From Motacilla alba alba (Eukaryota; Chordata; Aves; Passeriformes; Motacillidae), in NCBI RefSeq assembly GCF_015832195.1, contig NC_052028.1:12567501-12631500 (forward strand): a stretch of DNA of 64,000 bases. The letters run 5' to 3'. Below the pieces are notes generated by a model. That model had not been told where the DNA came from. It did not search any database and saw nothing but the letters and a program-made list of their open reading frames with translations. Made by a program: the position numbers and the translations under genes. Below, piece after piece: positions 12,511 through 25,350 of the stretch. Positions within the stretch are counted from its first letter, which is position 1. Each line of letters opens with the position of its first letter.

Positions 12511-15000
12511 AGGGGTTTATTAGCATCAGCATGGCAAACCGATGGAAGTGTGCAACTTCTTTTGCAGCTGGGGAATATAAAAAGTGAATCCCCACATGGA
12601 ATCACGCTTGCAGGGCTGACATTCAAATCACAGGCATTGTGTGCTCAGGAAAATGACTCTCACTCCTCACACAGAGTGTTTCACTTTAGCAGGAAGCAGG
12701 GGGTGCAAAGAAAGGTTGTTTTTTCCCCTTTTCTTTTTCTATCTGAGGCTTTAAGATGAAGGTTAAAATGCAAAGGAGCTAAAGAAATTCAGATACCTTA
12801 TTTAAACTAGAAAAAAGAGGAGTAACCAACCCTGAAGCAGTCAGTACTGGATGTGGACTCTGCCTCCTTTATTTTCATATACCAAAGAGCCAGGATATTC
12901 CCAAAGACTTTCTTGTGAGGAACACAGAAATGTGCGGAAAGTGGCTTCCATCCTTTATTGATATTTCCTTTTTACTACAAGGAGTTGAAATGTGTGTATT
13001 TTTGATTCTGAACGTTGTCATGGTTACAGGAATACTTGGATGCTGCTTCTTGCACCCCACAAAGGCTGCTGTGCTCTGCGTGTGGTGGGGATGGTGGGGA
13101 GCAGCCTGACCACCCAGCTCACCGCAGAGTGGGAATTCCTTGGGATGGATTTCAGTCACAGGAGGAGGGATGGGAATGCTGTGATCACACTCCTCCCACT
13201 CTTATAAATGCCTTCAAGGTAATGCCCACTCCCTAAGTGTATCTAGCCTTGCACATTTTTAAACCACACTTTCCCTTTGTGGTTTGATGAAAAGCCTTGT
13301 TCCTGTGGATTTTGGGACCAAGAGCTTTTTTTTTTTAATTTTTTATTTATTTCAGCACAGACTTAATTTTTAAGCTGTAATCCACAACACTGCACTGAGC
13401 AAAGCCTCATGAAGGAGAAAACACTGGTGCTGATCTCCATAATGTCAGTTCTGTTTGTGCATCTCATGGAGAACCTTAAATCTGCCTGCAAGATCATGTG
13501 GTAGACGTGCTGCAGAAGCTGTTCGCTTTTCACTCAAAAATGGCAAATGAAATAATTTTGTCTGAACCCCTCCCCACCCTTCTTTTTTTAAGATTTTAGC
13601 CAGAGGGTTTTCAGATTTCCAAACCTTTCCTATAGAAAAGGAAACACTAGGAAAAAAATTAATTTCTGTGAAATGCACACAGGCAGAAAACACCAATTTT
13701 CTGACAGGATTTTTCAGTGAAAGGTTGTAATTTGCTGTCAAACACATCCTTATTCTTTTACCAACTATATCAAAAGCCATGTTCTAGGTCTTGCAGCACT
13801 TTGCCCCCACTCACAGTGCAAATGGAGACTCATAAGATATTACACTTTTTGTTTGTTTATTGTATCCTGAAGTGGTTTTAAAGGACCCTTGTGAGCAAAA
13901 GACATCACTGTAGGTTGGAGACAAGCATTATTTGTGCCTTTCCACACTGAGCTGGTACATGGTCTTGTGCAAATGACTGTCTGAAGTGCTTTCTCTCCTT
14001 TTACTGTGGACTGTCAAGTTGTTTGGATGCAGATGTCTGTACCAAACCCAGGCCTCTCTATGTTCTGCAACGTGTTCCTGTTCATAATGTGAGGGAGGAG
14101 ATCATAAATGACCAGGGGGAAACAACATACAAAAGAGTATTTTCTGGAAGTTGAAGTCAGTGAGGTTAGCCAGTGAATACACACTAATACCATGTCTTGA
14201 GTCACCTCTTGAAGTAGGAAAGCTGTGGGTGGAAGTGGAGGGGAGCAAGTGGGGTGCCCTGTTTTGATGGACAGGTTTAGGTATGAGTGTAAAATCAGGA
14301 GATGGCAGCAGTGCCATAGCTGAGCCTCCCACTTCTACCTCACCTTGCCTGAGGTTACAGGCTTGTCTGAATGCCTGATAATTAACTGGTGCCCAGGTAT
14401 GAATGGGCCAGACTCCCTCATCACCTACTCTGCTTTGATATTGAATGAGAATTGTCTAGATTGTCTAGACATCATAGTCGGTTAAAGAAAAAATCTGAAT
14501 CTAATAAGGGTTAAAATAGCAAATGTCGTGAATTCCTCTCCAAAAGGGGTACTGGGCACATGAAAAATGTTTTGTGGGGAAATGGCTTTGTGCTTACTGA
14601 GTAACTTTCAGGGACTGTGTAGCAGCAGGTGAGAGGGTGAGCACTGTTCACTGCCAGGGAACCTTTGCATTCTGGCTCTTCCCATGGCAGCTGCAGCCCC
14701 GGGCTCAGAAGAGCCAAGAGGAGGGACTCGAGTGTTTTTCTCCACCTGGGTGCCCTTGCGGTGGCAGCAGGCTGACATTTGGCCTGGGATGTGGGGGCTC
14801 CATTTCCATGCCTGTCGCTGCTGGGGCTTTGAGCACAGCTGGATCTCGGCCAGGTGCTCATCTCCTGGAGCTGCCGTGGGGAAAGGCACCTCCCCAAGGT
14901 GTGAAAGGTGTTGGGTGCAAGGAGTTCTGCTGCAGAGGGCAGATCAGCACAGGGAGCAGTGGGGAGGGAGAGGGGGTGTGAGAGATCCGGCTACTTTGGC
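12511..15000. other. Upstream intergenic DNA, no gene recognised
   Basis: No exon or mobile element was recognised. There is a T-rich stretch near 13327-13352 and a short local direct repeat (ATTGTCTAG twice) around 14451-14469. Open frames near 14510-15010 on both strands sit in a GC-rich patch and look fortuitous. Confidence 0.55.
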
Positions 15001-15260
15001 AGGTAATTGAAAGCACGGCAGAAATAGCAGCAGTATTTAAATCGAGAGCCTGTGTGATTCTTCTCCACCTGGTGAGCCCGGGAGTTACGGGAGGCTGTCG
15101 CTCGGTGCAGAATTAACAATTCTGATGAGAGACGCTGCCAATTTGAATTGCTGATTTGGAGACCAGCGTAGGAGGGGTGTCCATTAGCTCGTCTCAGGGA
15201 TTTCCTTTGCCTGCTCCTGGATCATCCTTAAAGGAACAAAGCAGCCGAAGAAATGTGTGC
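15001..15260. promoter_or_regulatory. Candidate conserved distal enhancer
   Basis: This 260-bp block keeps about ten CpG dinucleotides, while the surrounding noncoding DNA has very few. It contains a compact inverted repeat (CAGAATT, 3-bp spacer, AATTCTG, 15108-15124) and a second symmetric AT core (CAATT-TG-AATTG near 15139-15150). It also has an E-box CACCTG and an AACAAAG SOX/TCF-type site near 15235. There is no coding frame. These are traits of developmental enhancers, but the call is inference from composition and motifs. Confidence 0.25.
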
Positions 15261-16983
15261 AGATTGCAGATTTGGGTACGGACCACCCAAAAGACCTAGA
15301 TTTTTTTTCTTTTCCTTGAGCTAATCTTGTGGTGAAGGGTTGTCAGACCAGCTTGCATTGCTCTGGGCATGGGGCTGCTGGTGAGACAGTATTGGGGACA
15401 GCAGTGACTGCAATCCTCTTCGTGGGAAGGCTGTGGCTTGCATGAGGATCGGGAAACACCTGCTTTGTGTTCACAGGGTGCATCCCCATCTCCATGCTGC
15501 TGACAAGTCAGCTGCCATAGGGGGAAAAACAGAAGCTGTGCTTTGTATGAAAAGCATCACCCTCAGAGGACTCTTGGGTCTGCCACTGCCAACAGGAACC
15601 TTTCACAGTTACCTGAAGGGCCCTGTAGGAGGTATCAAGGTCATAAACTCCAGCTGGTGAAGCCATCCAGGCATGTCCCTTGCTGTCCTTCAGGGCTAGC
15701 CAAGCCAGGAGCCAGGGGAGCTCCTGCCTGGCTTCCCTTCTTTCCAGGGCAGAAGCCACTTTTTGTATCCCCTTCCCACCCCTGACGGTGTCACCTGGCT
15801 CCAGTGCAAGCATGGCTGTAACATTCCTGGGGAAACCGTGTGTGCATGAACATCACACTGGAAGCTCAAAGCTTCTCCTGAATTAGAAAAATTATGGACT
15901 TCCCCCCATGGTCTTGTTGTAAACATACACCTGACTGTGGAGAATGTCTTTGGAGCATTTTTCATACCTGGTGCATGGGACAGGTTCCCTCCAAGTGAGT
16001 CCATCTCTGCAGTCCTCAAAGCCCTGTTGCCTGAAATTATCAAAACTGCCCGGGGGATTTTTATGTGCAATTGCCATTAATTAAAATTAAGAAATACCAG
16101 TGGGCATCGAAATAAAAACTAACAAATACCGATGGGTATCTAAATCCCCAATGTGATTTCTGAGAACCAAACCAGCATTCTCTGCCAGGGAGGGAGGTCT
16201 GTTCAGTACCACTCTCTCGAGTTCATATTTTCCCTTGGGGTTGCTTGCACATTCCTGACAAGAGCCTGAAGATTTCTGTGGAACAGCCCCCGCTCTTTTA
16301 TAGTGCTGCAGTCACACAAAATAAATATGAAGTGAGCTGATGATATTCCAGGAGCTACGAGATACCACGTGTCAGATCCAAAGTGAGCTGACCTTTCCAC
16401 TCCCAGGTGGACAGCTCTGACCTTTTGTGATGCTGATGAGAATCATGGAAGAAATCATGATTAGGGGAAAATCGTGCTTTATTAACATAGGCAGAGCACA
16501 AAGAACTCATCATCTAAAGACCTGCCTCTAGGTGGTGGGACGCAAGAAAGAGACCCAAGATGTGTGTGTGTGTGTTGTATGCTCATTATAGCACTAATGG
16601 GAACAGGACAGCAGAGCAGAGGGGACAGCAGAGGTGTGTGATGGGGAATTATGCTTTGCTGTAGTGGCTTTCTTGCAGTGACAGTTATAGCAACAGCAGA
16701 CCAGGATCCTACTGGCTCAAAGCCTCTTTATAATGCCGTTTTACAGAAGTCATTATTTGACAGAGGAAGGCAGGAAGTCCTGGTAGCTGCAGGAACAGCC
16801 AGTTGAGTTTGGTAGGTTTTGCCTTGCTGCAAGGTACCAAGGAGCTCTTAATGAATAGGGATATTTTTGGGAGGTGACTCTGAGGTGCACACACTCCCCT
16901 TTGCAGGTTTAGGAGGGGAGAAGGAGGATGAGAAGGGTTTTTCTTGCACAGCAAACATAACTTCAGAAAGTGAGGAGGTTGGT
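15261..16983. other. Noncoding DNA with a diverged direct repeat
   Basis: No gene was recognised. An imperfect 22-bp direct repeat (18 of 22 positions identical) occurs at 16092-16113 and 16124-16145, with a 32-bp period. A (GT)7 run lies at 16561-16575. The remaining open frames lack any recognisable protein signature. Confidence 0.5.
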
Positions 16984-17005
16984 GGGAGGGGAGGGAGGGT
17001 GGGGG
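16984..17005 (+). other. Strong G-quadruplex motif
   Basis: Five G-runs (16984-16986, 16988-16991, 16993-16995, 16997-16999, 17001-17005) are separated by single-base loops A, A, A, T. Single-base loops favour very stable parallel quadruplexes. The motif lies about 8 kb upstream of the GRIA1 start, on the coding-strand side. Confidence 0.8.
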
Positions 17006-20000
17006 AAAGCAAGCAAGCACATATTATATTCCAACTGTTTCCACGGTGACATTTCATAATCACAACTCTGGGGGGAAAACGCTCCATTGCAGAAGCTGGA
17101 GGAGGCAGGATGGCTTTGTGGATGCAGCCAGCAAGGGATGGCTCTCCCAGCACCTGTGGCTCACCATCTGAAGGACTTGGAAGCAAGGGCCAGCTAAACT
17201 CCTGAGGCTGCAGCACAAACCCTGGGCCAGGAATTCAAATGCATAGCACTCACCATCATCCCCATCCTTTTATTTCAAGGATGAACATTTATAAATAAAT
17301 ATGATATCATCACACTAGATAGGAAGTCTAAATAGCTTCTCTTTCTTGGCAGGAAGGAGGAAAAGAGAGATGTATGTAGGAAGAGCCCATGAGATGCACA
17401 TAGCAAAGCAGAATCAAATAGCAGAAAGCAACCCATAATTAATGAATTAGGTCACCAGGTCTTTGCATTTCACATTGTCTCTCTTTTTACCCTCATCCCT
17501 GGAACTGAAGTGAGCTCCAAGCAGATTGAAACCTGCCTTTCCATCACGAGGGCTGTTTGCACAGTGTCCAGAAGAAGCCAGAGCTTTGCTAGCAGTGAGC
17601 CTCACAAATCCATCGCTGGCATATTATTCATTTCACAAAGCAGCACCATGTTCACCTGAATCCCTTCCAAATGTCTGTGGTTCCCTGTGTCGTTTTAGGC
17701 AGTGCACCACTTGTCATCATGCTGCTACAGATGGCAGTAGCTCTTGGGGGCTTTCCTAGGAGACGTGGGCAGGGGACAAGTACATGAGGTTTTCATGCTT
17801 GGGGACTTTCCTGCAGTTCCTGTGGCAGAGATGCACAGCGTGCTCCAGTCCCAGCCCTCTTGTGGGTTCTGTGAGCTCTGGCAAATTGATTCCCCTGCCA
17901 ATCTCTCAGATGGGATAAATGTTCTTTTTCTTCCATCACTGGCCATTAATAGCTGATTAGGATGATTGAAGCTTTCTGTGGGCAAGGTGGCAGGATGCTG
18001 TAGGTTGATTGTGCTGCTTCTGTAGAGCTTAACAGGAGCTCAGGTTTCTCCAGTAACATGACTCAGTGCAGTTGCCCAGTAGTCCTAGACTGCATCCAAA
18101 GCAAATGCACATAAATGTATAAGATTTCTAAAGCAATTACTTTATCTTTATATTCCTGAAAAGAAAATCCTCATTGTTCTTTTTTTTTTTTTTTTCCTTT
18201 TTTGGTGACTGAAGCTCCTCAGCTCTGTTTTCCTTTCTCACTAATGATCTGCTCTCTTCTGATTCCCACTCGCTCGAACTGTAGGTGTTGCTACAATGGG
18301 TTACAAACTTTGTGGTGTGCCAGGTGACAAGGTGACAGGGTGTTTGTGTGCTGTCCTTTCTGTCTTGATCAGTTGTGAGTACAAAGGGAGTCTGGCCTTT
18401 TGTTTGTCACACAGCACTGATCTGTGCCTGTGATGTTGTACTGAGAGTCTCAGGCAAAAACCTTGAGGAGTACAGAAAGTCCCTAACATGGGACACCTCC
18501 AGAAACACTTGGTGTAACATGGCCTGCATCCTGTATTTCTCTATTCCAGCCTGGAAAATTGGATGATTTTTTAAAAATTACATTATTTTCAGATTATATC
18601 CTTAGCTCTCTGCAATTTCTGTGGTGTCTAAAGGATGAAGAGGAGAAATTATAGACAACCTACAGATCCTCATGCATGCACTAAGCCTTACAGCTCTTTG
18701 TCCAGACAGGGCAGCTTAACAGTGATGGCTGAGCTGGAGATCTTGCTGGTGAGGGGGTGCAAAAGGCAGTGCCCCTGCACCAGCCCATTGCACTGTGAGC
18801 ACCAACAGCTGCTGCCCAGTGTCCCCTTCCCCCTGCAGTAACAGTTTGCTTTCACATCCTTTAAGAATTTAGACAACTTTTCACATAAAATTACATAATG
18901 GTATTTTGTGTTGCAATGAGGTTTACTTCTGACAGTATTTTGAAGGAGTTCAGACTATTTGTGCAGGGTGCACATGTGCAAAGCTCTCTGTAGACTTTTC
19001 AGAGGTGTCTGTTTCCAGTCAGTTACCTGTCCTTGTGAAATCCAACCCATTTAATATATACACACTGCAAATGTGCTACAAACCAGGCTGTGTGCAAGGC
19101 TGAGGCACTCAGGGTGGGATTTTGTGTGATTTGATCCAATATTGAAATTCTCATTTCCCTGTGAGATAGAGAATGGGTAGAAATTAAAGAATGAAGTGAC
19201 ATGAATATCTGTATTGATTGCAGAAATTCATGACAGAATGACACTGATAATTCTGGTGATTTTTTAAGTTTTCTCCTTTGTGCACAGACTTCCCCCTTCC
19301 CAGCTGGTAGCTGGCAGCCTGCTCCGGTAGGATGTGATGCAAGGACTGGAAATTGATGCCTCTTTTCTTGACTCAGACACTCCAGTTCAAAACTTTGAGT
19401 CCTTTGACTATTGGAAAGGCCAGGATCAGCCACCCTAAAGCTCAGCCCACATGTTTGTTTATCTTGTTGTTAGCAAAGCAGCCTGAGAGCCGTGGAGCCA
19501 GATGGCAATGATGGAATCTTTGTATGGCTGTTTGAATTGTGGCAATTGCTGCTGCTGCTGCTGCTTTTTGGTTTGTTGGTTTTTTGTTGATTTTTTTTTT
19601 TAATTTCCTAAATCAGCATCCTTTTATCTTCTTCATTTCACGTTTGTTTTCTGCACATCTTGGGTTTGATGCCAGGGATTAAAAATGAGTGTTGATTTGT
19701 ACATCAATATTAAACTGTATAATCACCTCTATCATTATTTGACTTCATCTGGAGCACTCACAATATTTTGGGAACTTTGAGTGAAAGAAAACTTTACCAT
19801 GTATATGAACATTTGACTGAATTATTGCTAATCAGAATCTCCCATTGAGGTTGCATCCCCTGTGTCTGTTTCACAGTCAATAATCTCCTAGCAAAAATTT
19901 TATAACAATTTTTTTTGATACTTATAATTTATTTGGTCTTCCATTCAATGAGAAAATAACATGACAGCCGATCTGTGGCAATAATCTGGGGGGATATTCT

Positions 20001-23000
20001 ATTCTCCAACAAGCTACTGTAACTTTAATGTATTACCAGTAATTTTTGCTTCCTCTGGTGAGGATTAGAGAAACATAAGGTGCTTTAATAACAAACAGGG
20101 ATCCACCCACATCTCTGATTTATGCTTATGACTCAGCAAAGACCGTAAACTGAGACTAGGGCACAGAGAGATTCTATAAGTAGTTATAAATCAACCATTC
20201 ACCAGGAGGGGGGATAAAAAAATTGTGCTAGCAACATTCCATGCATGAGGAAGAGAGTGGGTTTGGGGTCGCAGACGGTAAAGTTTCCTTTCCGGGGAGG
20301 CAGTAAAGGGGTCAGCTGGGATTTGTCACACAGAGATTTGAGGTGTTTTCATGAGTGCTTGTGGAGATATTTACTGTGCAATATTTATTGTGCAGGACTG
20401 GTTGTATCACTGTCTATCAGAACAGCCCCTGCTTGAGCACTACAACTCCATTTGTTGGACACAAACCCAGCCTCAACAGGTCAGCTGGATGGTGGGACAA
20501 ACAACTTCAGAAAACAAAGTTGCACATCTGAATTTGTAGCATATTCAACTTGGACTGAATATAGAGATTATTCCATTACCTGCCTCAAAGAAAGCCCCTT
20601 CCCTGTTGTGTCACAGACCCCCCATCCAGCTGTGTTGGGTGGCTCTGGAGCCCCCAGCCCTTCCCAGACTGATCTAGCCCAGGGCTGCTCCCAGCCAGGG
20701 CACAGCTCCCTTTGCCAGCTGCTGCTCAGGAATTTCCAGCTGAAGGGTGCACAGTGTTTGCAGTGCCACTCTGACTGACAGGTTTATCTTCCAGTCCATT
20801 TACTTACTTAATTATCCCAGAGCGAGCAAGGATTTCTTATAAATATGGTAATAGGCCAATCATCCTGACAACAGAAGCACATTTTTGTACAGTTTGTGGG
20901 AAAAGCCGACTTTCCCCAGTTCCTGTTCACATCAGGTTTCCCCCATCAGGAGGAATCAGTAAATTAATAAGCAATATCTGGTGACCTTAAAACATCATCC
21001 CCCACATGTGTGGCATCAGTCAGGACCTGCTTGAAGCTGTCATCATCTCAAGAGTTGCTCCTGTCCCACATCTTCCCATTTTAGTACACACTGGAAAAGC
21101 TCATATTTCCCTTAACTTCTCTGAGCTGCTTCTGTGGTGGAAAAGTTGTTCATTTGACAGCTCCAGCTGCTGTCTAAAGGAGAGAGGGTCTGTGGACATT
21201 TCAGAACTAAATCGTTGAGGATGAGGAAGATTTTCCTACCTGATACCAAACATTGCTGAGGCAGTTTTTTGTCAAGGAGATTCTACCAAAATTTATTGGG
21301 TGAAGACTTTGTAAATGCTGGTTTTCAGTGTAAATAATACCTCCTGGATTTAAGGATTGAAGTAAATGCCTGATGTTCAAATTCTGGAGTCTCTCCTCTG
21401 AGGGTCTGTGCTACAATCATTCCTTGAGTGGTACATTATCCAAAATAATAAAATTGAGATGACCAAGGGAAGCAGAGAAATGTGTTGTCACTCCATCAGC
21501 ATTCATTTATGCCAAGGCTCTGCAAAAAAACATATGAGATTCTGCATTGTTTGGAGTTTATTTAAATTAATCACTATAATTACATTTTTGCTCTTTATAA
21601 AAAGCCTCCTATAGAGATTGTCCAGCTAGGAAATAAAAGGAATTTTGGAAATCGTTGTTTCAAAAGCCTCTTTAAAGACATTCAGGAGCATCATGTAAAA
21701 CACAGTGGGCACAGGGGGAAATAATTCTGCTGGGAGGTCGGACGGATGCCGAGTTCTGTTGATTTCCTCATTTTTCAAGGCTAGAGGCTTCTGCATGTGA
21801 ATGAGTCCTTTGTTTTTTCAAGGCTTCTGGTACAGAAATATATCTGCTGCAACAAGCACTGATTTCCCATCCTGAAACAAAAGCTCTGATAGCAAGGGCA
21901 GAGCACACTGCTGGGGTGGACAACTGCACACCATGTACAGCAAAGAGGAGGGCAGCAGACATCCTTCTCAGAGCCAAAATCCTCTTGCTCCAAGCCAAAC
22001 CTTGGAGCAGAAATGGGTGAGAACAAAGGTTCTTGCCCAGTACAGCAAGGTCACTACAGGCAGAACACAAGGGGAACAGCAGCTCTGGCATGGCCATTTT
22101 CTTACTCTCATGTCTGGAAAAGACCTGAAATGAATCAGCTACACTCTTTCAATGCCTTAATGCCTTTTTAACAGTTGTTAAATTTTTACAACCTTTTTTT
22201 TTTTTAATCGGTATTTACCTATTTTTTTTACAATTTGCATTAATTAATTCCACAAAACCATGTTGGATGTTCCCTGTTGACCACCAGTTGCCTGCCTGTC
22301 CCATCTATGTCTTAAGAACCCTCCAAGACAAAATACACGTCTAACAAAATTCCATCCCTGATATTTTCAGTTGCTCCTGATTAAGATGGCTCTGTGCAAT
22401 ATGCTTGTATTCTGTATTGCATGATTTTCATTGTTTTCTGAAATCTGAAAGGAGAAAAAAGCTCTATCAGTTGTTTACAGGAATCAAGATAATTCGTGTT
22501 TTTTCAAAAGATTGGTGGACTGATCTGTGTTTCTGTTGTGACTACTCTTGTCAAGTTGAAGAGTTTCATCTATTTCCCAAGACTCAGTTTGCTTATTAGC
22601 CAGAAGTTCAGACATTATAGTGCTTTTATGTTGACTTAAAGAACCTTCAGAGCACCTAGAGTTAATTCTGAACATCCTTATGCTAACCAACCCCGAAGAA
22701 AATGTTGTTATCTGTAGGGAAAACGGAAATGAATACCTTCTTAAAATAATGATCTTATTACTACTTATCTTGTTACACTGTGGTGAGGTTCCCCTTGTTA
22801 AGCCACCTGCATTTTGAGAGGTTTATAGACAAAAGCAGCATTATTAATTAATGCGACTGTGCAAGCTTTCTGCAAGCTATTATAATATTTTATTGTTATG
22901 GCTACTATTATTGTTATCAGATAGGCTGTTTGGGAGTTTGCAAAACGTGCTGGCATCTTTCTGTTGCATTGGTTATCCTTCAGTGACTCTCTTCAGATTA

Positions 23001-24472
23001 TAAATGCAGCTGTTTCTATTAAATTCTGGATGGAAAGCAAGATCCCATAAAACCTATCAGCAGGTTATTTTAGCCTCAAATCAGTATTGCTTAAATTATA
23101 CAGGGAGGGAAATGGAAGTCTAGTGAAGGTGTTCCTATCAACAGCAGATGGGGATTTTTTTGGTGCTTGAATGTGACTTTGGGCTGAAGGTCACCCAGGC
23201 AGTGAGACAGGGTCAGGGCATCCTTTGGCCACCTTTGTCTGGTTCCTGAGTGCCTGAATTTCTTCTCCAGTGAACCTGGTACCAAGAGTCATTGCCTGGT
23301 CACCTGGGAAAGGGTGTTTTGGGACAAAAAGGAATCCATCCTAGAAGAATGTTTCATCGCTCACCATGAGGAAAATTCAAACCTTCTGGGCTCTTTTTTT
23401 TGCAGTGTAACTCTATGTTCTGTCCTGTAAGAGGCCACCAAGTTCCAGGCATCAGTGCAACTCCTCTCGGGTGCAAAGCTGTGAGAGTGCAGTTCTGAGA
23501 CCCCACACCAACTCTTTATGTGGATGTTTCAGCATTTTGTCACTCTAGAAGTCACAGTGAAATCCATAAAACTGTCTAGGAAGATATTAAAGATCCCAAA
23601 CTCTTTATTTGCAGAGATTAAACAAAGGCCTGAGAATATAAAAAACAGCGTTATCCCTGCACCATAAAGTTATGTCACACCTGGGTGCTGTGGCCAGCAG
23701 GGAACATTTCTGTGCTGCTGCAGATTTTGCAGGCTTGGTGATGTCCCATTTCAGTTTTCCCACTCTGCAGTGTGCCCCTCTATCCAGCTGGTCCTTATGC
23801 AGGAGCAATTCTTGACCTTTAAACACTGGTCACCACTCTTTGGTGTTCTTCCAGTTTAACCACACACATTTTGGGGGTGAGGAGAGGGCACCAGGGCAAG
23901 GGACCCTACACCCAACCAGGACACAGGGCATCTGAGTATTTTCTAATTCTGCCCCAAACATCCTTTTTTTTTTGCTCTGTTTCCTCTCTGCTCTGGACCC
24001 CTGGTGTGTATCAAGGCTGGAAACATCAAGGGCAGAATATCTGGGCCTGGACGTGGGATTTCAGCTTCTGGCTTCTGGCATGAATGGCCTTTGGTTTGGT
24101 TTGGGACTTCAGTGGGGAATGGATGAATTTTATCTCCTTTCTGAGGTGACTATGGCTCTGTGTTCACCACAGTTCTTCTTCAAATATTTCCAAATCCCAA
24201 GTTGTACCTAGGAGCTGGGTTTTATTGGTTCTACTTTTATTTTTCTCTTCCTTTTGTTTTTGAGCAAAGCTGCCCATGGTCAAATAAACTCCAGTCTCGC
24301 TTGAACTGCCATGAAACAGCTTCTGAAATGGTCCAGGCTATGGTAACCCCCTAATTTCAGAAGCCTGCCCTGTCTGATAGTGCTGGTGAGTTCAGATTCT
24401 TCCACATCAAGTGCAGTGGTGAAAAGCCTCATCCATAAACAGTGGGCAGGAAAAATCAATGAGAAAGGTGAT
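17006..24472. other. Upstream intergenic DNA proximal to GRIA1
   Basis: No exon was recognised. Contents include T-runs (18180-18195 and near 22198-22206), a (GCT)5 run at 19548-19564, and AT-rich stretches near 19640-20040 and 22620-22940. Those AT-rich stretches have the texture of conserved noncoding DNA, including TTAATTAATGCG near 22845. Open frames are short and overlap on both strands. If enhancers of GRIA1 exist in the window, this is a likely place. Confidence 0.5.
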
Positions 24473-24494
24473 GGGGGGGGGGGGGGGGGGGGGG
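24473..24494 (+). repeat. 22-nt poly-G tract
   Basis: There are 22 consecutive G residues about 670 bp upstream of the GRIA1 start codon. Such tracts are rare, unstable in length and prone to quadruplex formation. The exact length in an assembly should be treated with caution because homopolymers are often misread. Confidence 0.85.
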
Positions 24495-24900
24495 TTCCTT
24501 TTTTAATCCTTCAGGATCCCTTGTTTGTTGCTCTGAAATCCTTCCTTCCAAGGCACATTTGCAGGACCCTCTTTGTTGTCCTAATGAGCCAGGCTCCGGA
24601 GAGTGCTCGGTTCAACTCCTGGACCCAGGGGTGAGAGCTCAGCTTGGGAAGGGATGCATCCCAGGCAGACGAGTCTCAGCTCTTTCTCTAGAGGAGTTTG
24701 CCACCTACTGATTCACAGGTTCCCTTGAGCTCCTGCCAAGACAAGTTGAGGGGGAGAGCTGGGATTTAGGGGCAGGTGGGGATTGCCCTTAGAGACCCGG
24801 GGGCAGGACCCCCGGGGGCAGAGCAGGGTCGGGGGGATGCGGTTCCCAGCTGTGGAGCTCCAGCTGGGAGCAGGGGCAGGGGCTGGGTGGAAGCGCCTGG

Positions 24901-24930
24901 CGTGTGCGTGTGCGTGTGCGTTGTGTGTGG
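24901..24930 (+). repeat. GT/GC-rich alternating purine-pyrimidine run
   Basis: The run is alternating GTGTGC-type dinucleotides ending in GTGTGTGG. Alternating purine-pyrimidine sequence can adopt Z-DNA, and the embedded CpGs make it part of the CpG island. It sits about 240-265 bp upstream of the start codon, so it could be at the transcription start or within the 5' UTR of long transcripts. Confidence 0.75.
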
Positions 24931-24950
24931 CGGGGGAGGGATGTGGATGA

Positions 24951-25277
<327 letters not shown>

Positions 25278-25350
25278 TGACGATGGGGTAGGGGTGGAGA
25301 GCGGGTGGTGAGGGAAAACTGACCCGGTCGTGTGCTTGCAAAGGCACAAT

